A stretch of DNA of 64,000 bases from Lottiidibacillus patelloidae (GTDB taxonomy: Bacteria > Bacillota > Bacilli > Bacillales > SA5d-4), in contig NZ_NPIA01000001.1 in assembly GCF_002262935.1 (NCBI RefSeq), positions 496,001 through 560,000 on the forward strand. Direction: 5' to 3'. This document shows positions 20,001-28,488 of the stretch, piece after piece. The notes below the pieces were generated by a model. It saw only the letters and a program-made list of their open reading frames with translations. It did no database searches and had not been told where the DNA came from. The translations under genes were made by a program, and so were the position numbers. Every line of letters begins with the position of its first letter. Positions within the stretch are counted from its first letter, which is position 1.

Positions 20001-20281
20001 AAGCATTCTTTACCTGTACGAACTGTTAATAAAATTTCGGAAGAAGATGGAGATATCTTAGATGTCATTCGAACTGGAAAAGCACAAATTGTAATTAACA
20101 CGCTAACGAAAGGAAAGCAGCCAGCACGAGATGGCTTCCGAATTCGAAGGGAAGCGGTGGAAAATGGTGTTGTATGCTTAACATCATTAGATACAGCAAC
20201 AGCTATTCTCCAAGTTCTTGAAGCAATGACGTTCTCATCTGAAGCAATCAAGGCACCGAGTAAAAAACAGGTGGCATTTGT

Positions 20282-20285
<4 letters not shown>
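17076..20285 (+). CDS. pyrAB: Carbamoyl-phosphate synthase, large subunit, pyrimidine-specific
   Basis: Makes carbamoyl phosphate from bicarbonate, ammonia and two ATP. The two homologous halves are visible: the first begins [22 protein letters not shown], and the second repeats the motif near residue 552 ([20 protein letters not shown]). Each has an ATP-grasp domain ([24 protein letters not shown]). The C-terminal ~140 residues form the MGS-like allosteric domain. At 1069 aa it is full length. It overlaps pyrAA at the 5' end and pyrK by ATGA at the 3' end, so the genes are translationally coupled. Confidence 0.98.
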
Positions 20286-22662
<2,377 letters not shown>

Positions 22663-22666
<4 letters not shown>

Positions 22667-23286
22667 AACGAAAGATTGCAAAGAATCTATTAGAAATTGG
22701 GGCAGTAACATTAAGTGCAAAACATCCATTTATTTGGTCTTCCGGAATAAAATCCCCAATATACTGTGATAATCGATTAACAATGTCCTATCCAGCGGTT
22801 CGAAAAGACATCGCAAAAGGGCTAGAAACTTTAATAAAAAAACATTTTGCAAATTCAGAAGTAATTGCTGGAACAGCTACTGCAGGTATTCCTCATGCAG
22901 CATGGGTAAGTGAAAGTATGGAACTCCCTATGGTTTATGTTCGAAGTAAAGCAAAAGGACATGGAAAAGAAAATCAAATTGAGGGTGTTATTCCTGAAGG
23001 GAAAAAGGTCATTATTGTCGAAGATTTAATATCTACTGGGGGAAGTGTCATAAATGCAGCTCATGCGTTGAAACAACTAGGCGCAGAAGTTTTAGGTGTT
23101 GTTTCTATTTTTACATATGAACTAGAAATAGGTAAAAAGCGCCTAGCAGAAGAGCAACTTTCTTGGTATGCTTTAACTGATTTTGAAACTTTGCTTGCTG
23201 AAGCGAAATCTCAAAATGAAATTGACCAAGATGCATATGATTCTATGCTTTCATGGAAAAGAAACCCTGAAAGATGGGGTGTTTAA
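22663..23286 (+). CDS. pyrE: Orotate phosphoribosyltransferase
   Basis: Joins orotate and PRPP to give OMP. The PRPP loop is [18 protein letters not shown] (about residues 115-132). Substrate motifs [16 protein letters not shown] and [15 protein letters not shown] are clear. The ATG with GGAGGG upstream gives 207 aa, close to B. subtilis (216). It is the last pyrimidine gene; there is no terminator behind it, and the next gene starts 18 bases on. Confidence 0.97.
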
Positions 23287-23304
23287 ATATAGGGGGAAAA
23301 TAAA

Positions 23305-23961
23305 TTGCGCAAAATGGAAGGTAGCGAATTTGATGAGCTCGTTACATTTTTCGATAACATGGCACAAACAAATTGGCTAAGTAAGCTACATAATCGTTTA
23401 ATTGAACTATCAGGAGACTGGACGAATAAAAATGTTCTAGATGTCGGTTCTGGTACAGGTAGATTATTGTTACGAGGAGTAGATAAAACAAAAACAGTAA
23501 CAGGAATTGACTTATCAGAGGGTATGGTTCAAAAAAGTAAAAAGCTCTATTCAGAACGAAAATTAACTCATAAATCTAATTTCAAGGTTGGCGATGCTTG
23601 CCATTTACCATATGCAAATGAATTATTTGATATTTCATTATCAACATGTGTCATGTTTTTACTACCGAAGCCTGAAGAAGGATTAACGGAAATTTTAAGG
23701 GTTACAAAAACAGGTGGTAAATTAGCATTTTTAAACCCTTCTTTTTATATGAGTGTGGAAAATGCAGAAAAATATGCAACGAAACATGGATTAGAAGGAT
23801 TTGAAAAAGAAACATTATTAAAATGGGCAAATGCAGCAAAAAAACGTCATCGTTATAAAAGTGACCAATTCCATGATCTTTTATTGAAATGTGGAGCATC
23901 TTCTGTAGAAAGTGAAGAGCATTTAGACGGCTTGGCATTAATTACTTACGCAAAGAAATAG
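23305..23961 (+). CDS. Class I SAM-dependent methyltransferase, substrate unknown
   Basis: A 218-aa methyltransferase of the Methyltransf_11/25 type. SAM motif I is NVLDVGSGTGRLL (near residues 45-57), followed by the acidic end of strand 2 (VTGIDLSEGMVQKSKK). VGDACHLPYANELFDI is the motif II/III region. It has no signal or membrane segment. The start is TTG, supported by AGGGGGA upstream. It begins 18 bases after pyrE with no terminator or promoter seen, so it probably rides on the pyr transcript. B. subtilis has the cys assimilation cluster at this place instead. The substrate cannot be told from sequence. Confidence 0.85.
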   Translation: MRKMEGSEFDELVTFFDNMAQTNWLSKLHNRLIELSGDWTNKNVLDVGSGTGRLLLRGVDKTKTVTGIDLSEGMVQKSKKLYSERKLTHKSNFKVGDACHLPYANELFDISLSTCVMFLLPKPEEGLTEILRVTKTGGKLAFLNPSFYMSVENAEKYATKHGLEGFEKETLLKWANAAKKRHRYKSDQFHDLLLKCGASSVESEEHLDGLALITYAKK

Positions 23962-23996
23962 AAAGATGAATAATTATATAGGAAGGGACTTTAAAT

Positions 23997-24374
23997 TTGA
24001 GAAAAATATTAGCTGCCTTTATATTAATTATTATTTTATTTCTAGTATTTATTGGATTAAGATTTGGAAGTGCACTAGCTCAAGAAGGAAATCCCGTGCC
24101 CTATCTATTATCAATTACTAAATACGAATTAACCAATAGTGGTTATGAAGAGGTCTTTAGTACCGATTCTGTTATCAGGTATGTTTCTGCATATGAGTTG
24201 AAGTATCCCTACGGAATGGCGATAGAATTTATGAAAAATAAAGGCTGGGTTTACAAAGAGCAATTAGGGTCAGGATTTGTATTTGAAAAAAACAACAAAA
24301 TTATTACTATTAGTACAAGACAATATTCCAAACACTATTTTATATGGGATGTTCCTAAAGAATTGGATAATTAG
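23997..24374 (+). CDS. Small membrane-anchored or secreted protein, function unknown
   Basis: I do not recognise this 125-aa protein. Residues 4-23 form one hydrophobic helix (ILAAFILIIILFLVFIGLRF), either an uncleaved anchor or a signal peptide; a cut after ALAQ is possible. The rest is polar, with aromatic strands and a pattern of short beta strands (GWVYKEQLGSGFVFEKNN, KIITISTRQYS), suggesting a small extracellular domain. The start is TTG after GGAAGGGA. It follows the methyltransferase gene by 35 bases and ends before a strong two-way terminator. Confidence 0.7.
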   Translation: MRKILAAFILIIILFLVFIGLRFGSALAQEGNPVPYLLSITKYELTNSGYEEVFSTDSVIRYVSAYELKYPYGMAIEFMKNKGWVYKEQLGSGFVFEKNNKIITISTRQYSKHYFIWDVPKELDN

Positions 24375-24385
24375 TTAAATAAAAA

Positions 24386-24418
24386 AGATAAGCTCAAAGT
24401 TGAGCTTATCTTTTTTAT
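24386..24418. terminator. Bidirectional terminator between convergent genes
   Basis: A perfect 12-bp stem (AAGATAAGCTCA / TGAGCTTATCTT, loop AAG) has A residues before and T residues after, so it can serve the pyr-side genes on the plus strand and the lipoprotein gene on the minus strand. Confidence 0.93.
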
Positions 24419-24462
24419 TAATAAGTGAATTAAATTGTTTATACTTTGGAGCTAATCAATAG

Positions 24463-24834
24463 TTATTCTACGTTTAAAAATGAATCTACTGTAAGTGTGC
24501 TAGAACCGATAGAGAATGTATGGAATTGTACACTATCGCCAACACTTACCTTGCCAGCTTCAACTTGCGCTTTTGCATCTTCAGATAAAGTAAATGTTGT
24601 AGACTCCCCATTAACATTAATTGTTACTGAATCTCCAGCGACCGCTTCAACTTTTCCGCTAACTAATGGAGACTGTTCTCCAGCTGGCATAGTTCCAGCT
24701 GCACCGCCGTCATTTTCGCCTGCTCCTAATTCCTGATTATCGTCATTTTGAGCTTTATTATCATCTGCACTACATCCAGAAATTACTGCCAATGCTAGAG
24801 CTGAACTAAAGAGAATAGTTAAAAACTTTTTCAA
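24463..24834 (-). CDS. Small lipoprotein with acidic Gly-rich linker, function unknown
   Basis: The N-terminus is a lipoprotein signal (MKKFLTILFSSALALAVISGC) with lipobox VISGC, so the mature protein starts at Cys21 and is anchored on the outer face of the membrane. Residues 22-55 are a disordered Asp/Asn/Gly/Glu-rich linker. The rest (VSGKVEAVAGDSVTINVNGE ... VSVGDSVQFHTF) looks like a small beta-barrel of the DUF5666/OB type; the fold is inferred. The start is TTG with AAAGGAGTG upstream. It is monocistronic and convergent with the pyr-side genes. A perfect palindrome lies just upstream. Confidence 0.75.
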   Translation of the reverse strand: MKKFLTILFSSALALAVISGCSADDNKAQNDDNQELGAGENDGGAAGTMPAGEQSPLVSGKVEAVAGDSVTINVNGESTTFTLSEDAKAQVEAGKVSVGDSVQFHTFSIGSSTLTVDSFLNVE

Positions 24835-24864
24835 TTAAGACACTCCTTTAATTTTTTTTATTTT

Positions 24865-24876
24865 TGAAAGCTTTCA
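24865..24876. promoter_or_regulatory. Palindrome upstream of the lipoprotein gene
   Basis: TGAAAGCTTTCA is a perfect 12-bp palindrome about 30 bp before the minus-strand start. It resembles a shortened cre-type operator but lacks the central CG. The regulator is unknown. Confidence 0.3.
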
Positions 24877-24957
24877 TAGTGATAGTCGTATTTCTTCAGT
24901 GGAAGTTACAGGAAATGCAGAAAAATTTCAATTTATCCACAAGTTTAGGCGTATTCC

Positions 24958-24971
24958 CGATAACGTTTTCA
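24958..24971 (+). promoter_or_regulatory. cre-like site upstream of the lipase gene
   Basis: CGATAACGTTTTCA fits the CcpA consensus TGWAANCGNTNWCA apart from two positions. It lies 68 bp before the lipase start. A chance match is possible. Confidence 0.3.
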
Positions 24972-25038
24972 ACATTTATAACCTACAGTCATCTCTTAGC
25001 ATAGATTGATGTAAGAATGGAAAAGGGATGTAGGTAAA

Positions 25039-25755
25039 ATGCTTGAAGAATATATAAAGTTAGCTGATATATGTATTAAAACGTATGTTCAGTATCATCG
25101 AGATGGATTATTTACTGTGCCAAAAGGTTATAAAAAAACTGCTGAATTTAAAGCAGAATGGTTTGGCAAGAAAGAGTGGTTTGGATTTATTTTAGAGAAT
25201 GAGGAAGAGGTAATTATTTCATTTCGAGGGACAGTCTCTGAAACGGATTGGTTAGCTGACTCTTTAGCATTTCATATAGACTTTCCATATGGAGAAAATT
25301 GCGGGAAAGTTCACTTTGGATTTTTGGAAGTTTATAAATCATGTAGAAATGAACTATTTGCTGGTCTTAAAGAGATTGATAAGACAAAGAAGGTAATAAT
25401 AACTGGTCACAGTTTAGGGGCAGCATTAGCAACAGTTTTTGCACTTGATCTTGCGAAGAATGCAGCATTTAAAAATATTAAACTTATAAACTATGCTAGT
25501 CCACGGGTAGGTAATCAGAAATTTTGCAATGCTGTTAATAAAGAAATAGCTGAAATTGTTCGGATTGTAAATGTTCATGATGTAGTTACATTACTACCTC
25601 CAATTACAATCCCTTTGCCATGTTCGAAAAACAAAGGTATCTTTCGTCATGTGAAAGGAAAGTTCAAAATTAGTGTACAAAAAAATTCGTTTGGTGGTAA
25701 TCACAATATGGGGACGTATTTGAATGGGCTAAAAAAGTTAAGAAGTACAACATGA
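25039..25755 (+). CDS. Class 3 (Lipase_3) lipase/esterase family protein
   Basis: Alpha/beta-hydrolase of the fungal-lipase-like class 3 family, acting on acylglycerols or related esters. The nucleophile elbow is TGHSLGAALA with Ser125. The catalytic Asp is probably Asp181 (VNVHDVVT) and the His is His222 (GGNHNMG). The oxyanion region is ISFRGTVSETDW. There is no signal peptide, so it is predicted to be intracellular. The 238-aa length fits the family. The ATG follows AAAGGGATG. The stop codon TGA is the first part of a repeat end (TGAGGCTGAGAC). There is no B. subtilis counterpart at this locus. Confidence 0.85.
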   Translation: MLEEYIKLADICIKTYVQYHRDGLFTVPKGYKKTAEFKAEWFGKKEWFGFILENEEEVIISFRGTVSETDWLADSLAFHIDFPYGENCGKVHFGFLEVYKSCRNELFAGLKEIDKTKKVIITGHSLGAALATVFALDLAKNAAFKNIKLINYASPRVGNQKFCNAVNKEIAEIVRIVNVHDVVTLLPPITIPLPCSKNKGIFRHVKGKFKISVQKNSFGGNHNMGTYLNGLKKLRSTT

Positions 25756-25787
25756 GGCTGAGACTAAAATATTATAAAAAAAGAAAT

Positions 25788-25840
25788 AACCGAACTCATT
25801 CAGATTTACGACACAATCTGTATGGTTCGGTTGTTCCATT
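25788..25840 (+). terminator. Long interrupted hairpin after the lipase gene
   Basis: The outer stem AACCGAAC / GTTCGGTT (25788-25795, 25825-25832) and inner stem CAGATT / AATCTG (25801-25806, 25815-25820) are followed by a T-rich run. It can act as the lipase terminator and is also part of the repeat element. Confidence 0.6.
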
Positions 25841-25873
25841 TTTAAAATGAATCTAATATTAGTGGACCTTCAA

Positions 25874-25957
25874 AATCCTTCGCTTTCCTCGGGCCCGGCC
25901 TCAGACTCCTAAGAAAGCTAGGAAACAAGCTTTCTCGGAGGCAACTGAAAAAGTCTC
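25874..25957 (+). repeat. GC-rich intergenic repeat, degenerate copy 1
   Basis: It begins TCCTTCGCTTTCCTCGGGC and ends near GGCAACTGAAAAAGTC, with the internal inverted repeat GAAAGCT...AGCTTTC. It has the same order of blocks as the better-preserved copy that follows. Confidence 0.5.
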
Positions 25958-26000
25958 CTTTTAACAGCAAGTAGTAAAGTGAATTATTGATTTCCGATAC

Positions 26001-26120
26001 AGGCACTCGCTTTCCGCGGGCAACGCTTCAGCCTCCTCGGAAAAAATGCACTTCCTGTGGGGTCTTCAGTTGTTGTTTTTCCCGCAGGAGTCTCGTGCCG
26101 TCGACTCCAATCAACTGAAA
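26001..26120 (+). repeat. GC-rich intergenic repeat, best-preserved copy
   Basis: It runs from AGGCACTCGCTTTCCGCGGG through CCTGTGGGGTCTTCAGTTG and CCCGCAGGAGTCTC to the end block TCAACTGAAAAA. I recognise this as a widespread Bacillaceae intergenic repeat type. Confidence 0.7.
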
Positions 26121-26154
26121 AAATTAATATTTTATATTATGCTTTAACGGAATT

Positions 26155-26216
26155 TTTTCAGTGGTCACCTTTCTTGCGTGGGCTTCGGACACGGCCTTCC
26201 CGTAAGAGTCTCTAAA
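26155..26216 (+). repeat. GC-rich intergenic repeat, remnant
   Basis: CCCGTAAGAGTCTC matches CCCGCAGGAGTCTC of the previous copy at 12 of 14 positions, and TTTTTCAGTGG echoes its end block. Confidence 0.45.
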
Positions 26217-26304
26217 TTTTAACTTAGCCACTTCTATAATTTTCTCCAAAAGTAATGTTAGTCTTTTACAAGTACTTTTTTAGTTTTGTCCCATTCTCTT
26301 TAAC

Positions 26305-26373
26305 ACTTTATGTATCCTTTATCTCAAACAAAGTGCTCCAGAATTTATGGCGCTAAACGGTCGCTTCAGCTTT
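26305..26373 (+). repeat. 145-bp repeat family, truncated unit
   Basis: The tail of a unit only: CCTTTATCTC...GTGCTCCAG...CGCTTCAGCTTTT, in the same order as in the complete units that follow. Confidence 0.6.
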
Positions 26374-26381
26374 TTTTAGCT

Positions 26382-26526
26382 GATCCAGCTTCAGCAATCA
26401 ACGTCTAGAAAACTTCACACTCTTCATTTCGATAAGTCTACATCGAATAGCTTCTCTATTCGTGTTTCCTTTATCTTAATCAGAGTGCTCCAGTTTTTAC
26501 GCCGTTAACCGATTGCTTCAGCTTTT
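26382..26526 (+). repeat. 145-bp repeat family, unit 1
   Basis: It begins GATCCAGCTTCAGCAATCAA and ends GATTGCTTCAGCTTTT. It is nearly identical to the copy at 33504-33647, with about three substitutions and one single-base indel by eye. Confidence 0.85.
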
Positions 26527-26534
26527 ATTTATTT

Positions 26535-26680
26535 GATCTAGCTTCGACGCCTAGCGACTAGTTAACTTCATACTTCTCACTTGCGATAAGTCAACATCGG
26601 TTCGCTTAGCTCTCCGTGTTTTCTTTATCTCATTCGAAGTATTCCAGTTCATACGTCGCTGAACAGTCGTCTCAGCTTTT
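26535..26680 (+). repeat. 145-bp repeat family, unit 2, overlapping the end of rqcH
   Basis: A diverged tandem copy (GATCTAGCTTCGACGCCTAG ... CTCAGCTTTT). Its last nine bases contain the stop codon and the last two sense codons of the minus-strand rqcH. Confidence 0.75.
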
Positions 26681-28399
26681 CTTTTTCAACCTTAAAACGA
26701 GGTCTTCACTTGGTGTTACATAGACAGTTTGTTGATTGTCATAAATGACATATCCAGGCTTAGCGCCACTTGGCTTCTTAACGTGGCGGATTTTCGTGAA
26801 ATCTACTGGAACAGAGCTAGATTGCCTTGCCTTACTAAAAAAGGCTGCAATATTTGCTGCTTCTAAAATTGTTTGTTCAGTAATATCATTGCCTTTAATT
26901 ACTACGTGTGAACCTGGTATATCTTTCGTGTGGAACCATAGATCATCTTGATTAGCCACTCGGTTCGTTAAGTAGTCATTTTGTATATTGTTTTTTCCAA
27001 CGAGAATTTCAAAGCCATCAGTAGATAGGTATTTTTCTAATTGTGGTTTTGATTGCTTTGTTTTCTTTTTGGAAGCTTGTTTACTTTTCTTTAAGTAGCC
27101 ACCTTCAATTAGCTCTTCCCTAATTTCTAAAATATCTTTTAATGATGCACTTTCAATTTGTTGCAATAATCCATCGAAATATGAGATTTCCTCATTTGTG
27201 AGAATAAGCTGTTTTTCCACTTCTAAAAGTGATGTTTTCGCTTTTTGATATTTTTTGAAATAGTTTTGTGCATTTTGAGAAGCAGTTTTTTGAGGATCTA
27301 ATGTGATGGTCACAGCTTCTCCGGCCTCATCATAAAAATTTGATACGGTAATTTTTGAATCTCCTCGTTTTACCATATACATATGAGCTGTTAATAATTC
27401 GCCATGTAACTTATATTGCTCGGCTTTTTCTGCATCTTTTAGTGTTTGTTGCAGTTTTTTAATTTTACGTTTATTTTTATTCCATTCATTTTTTATAAAA
27501 CGCTCTAGGTCAGAAGCTTGCTGTTTCACGCGGTCTCGTTCAGCTTTACCACCGTAAAAGCGATCAAGCATCTCACTGACTGAAGTGAAGGTTTTCTTTT
27601 CGCCTTTAATATGAGATAAAGACAAAACGTAGAAAAGTTCTTTTCCATTATCATTAAGTAAAATTTGTGGTTCATATTGTGCTTCTTTTATTTCATTCAT
27701 CAATTCAACAAATGCTTTCGGCAATGAAGTTGCATTGGCCAGTCCTGCACGATGGACAATTTCATTTGCGACTAAAGGTGATAAACCTGCAAAGTTTTCC
27801 ACGAGTTGCATTGCGAGCTTACCGCTATTAAAATCTACTTTTTTTAGAACATCTTCTTCAGTAGCTACAAATGGATCAAGTTTATTTTGTTTTGGCGGTT
27901 CGATATATTCTGAACCTGGCATGACTGTTCGATGTCGATTCAATGCAGGTGACAAATGCTTAATACTATCTATTATTTTGTTAGTATCGCGGTCAACAAC
28001 GATAATATTACTATGTTTGTTCATGATTTCAACGATTAGTTTCTTATATGTAACATCACCAAGTTCATTTCTTGAGCGTATGTGAAAAACTAAAATTCGT
28101 TCAAATTCAACTTGCTCAACTTTTTCAACAATTCCTCCTTCTAGATGTTTGCGTAATAGCATACAAAACATCGGAGGTTCAAATGGCTTATCATATTCAC
28201 CTTTCGTTAATTGAACGCGAGAATATGAAGGATGAGCAGAAAGTAATAAATGGCTATTTTTGCTGTTTCCTCGAATTGTAAATAGAAGTTCATATTGATT
28301 TAGTTGATAAATTTTTGATATTTTTCCTGATTCAATGGTATTACTTAATTCGTCTTTAATTGCATGCGTTAAAATGCCGTCAAATGACATTTTCTTCAC
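26672..28399 (-). CDS. rqcH: Ribosome quality control protein RqcH (Rqc2/NFACT, YloA/FbpA family)
   Basis: RqcH binds stalled 50S-peptidyl-tRNA complexes and recruits alanyl-tRNA to add C-terminal alanine tails that mark the chain for ClpXP. The protein has the NFACT-N domain (MSFDGILTHAIKDEL...), helix-hairpin-helix and long coiled-coil regions (about residues 270-430), and the C-terminal NFACT-R domain with the signature DLWFHTKDIPGSHVVIKG. At 575 aa it is full length. The ATG follows GAGAGGTGA. It is divergent from the Ca2+ ATPase gene, as yloA is from yloB in B. subtilis. Its stop codon TGA is supplied by the repeat unit at its 3' end. Older names include fibronectin-binding protein. Confidence 0.95.
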   Translation of the reverse strand: MKKMSFDGILTHAIKDELSNTIESGKISKIYQLNQYELLFTIRGNSKNSHLLLSAHPSYSRVQLTKGEYDKPFEPPMFCMLLRKHLEGGIVEKVEQVEFERILVFHIRSRNELGDVTYKKLIVEIMNKHSNIIVVDRDTNKIIDSIKHLSPALNRHRTVMPGSEYIEPPKQNKLDPFVATEEDVLKKVDFNSGKLAMQLVENFAGLSPLVANEIVHRAGLANATSLPKAFVELMNEIKEAQYEPQILLNDNGKELFYVLSLSHIKGEKKTFTSVSEMLDRFYGGKAERDRVKQQASDLERFIKNEWNKNKRKIKKLQQTLKDAEKAEQYKLHGELLTAHMYMVKRGDSKITVSNFYDEAGEAVTITLDPQKTASQNAQNYFKKYQKAKTSLLEVEKQLILTNEEISYFDGLLQQIESASLKDILEIREELIEGGYLKKSKQASKKKTKQSKPQLEKYLSTDGFEILVGKNNIQNDYLTNRVANQDDLWFHTKDIPGSHVVIKGNDITEQTILEAANIAAFFSKARQSSSVPVDFTKIRHVKKPSGAKPGYVIYDNQQTVYVTPSEDLVLRLKKKS

Positions 28400-28414
28400 C
28401 TCTCATTTGCAATA

Positions 28415-28443
28415 AGTATAGCATTTTTTTTCAATTACTTGAA
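28415..28443 (-). promoter_or_regulatory. Possible promoter of rqcH
   Basis: On the minus strand TATACT (28420-28415) is preceded by a 17-bp spacer and TTCAAG, a weak -35. Confidence 0.35.
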
Positions 28444-28488
28444 TATAGATGGCTTGTATAAAGGGACAAGAAGTAGAGAGGTGTCGTA

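Larger units (their letters stand above)
25753..26298. repeat. Composite intergenic repeat element with imperfect terminal inverted repeats
   Basis: The left end TGAGGCTGAGACTAAAAT (25753-25770) and the right end TAGTTTTGTCCCATTCTC (26281-26298) are imperfect inverted repeats of each other. Between them lie a hairpin and three degenerate copies of a GC-rich repeat. No open reading frame of note and no transposase are present. Similar elements are common between Bacillaceae genes. Confidence 0.6.

Noticed and set aside
24446-24736. 96-codon plus-strand frame antisense to the lipoprotein gene
   Set aside because: The minus-strand frame has a lipobox, start site and terminator; the plus frame has none.
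26305-26680. CRISPR array
   Set aside because: The units are about 145 bp, diverged, without short direct repeats and spacers, and no cas genes are present.
27735-28085. 116-codon plus-strand frame over rqcH
   Set aside because: Antisense shadow of a well-conserved gene.
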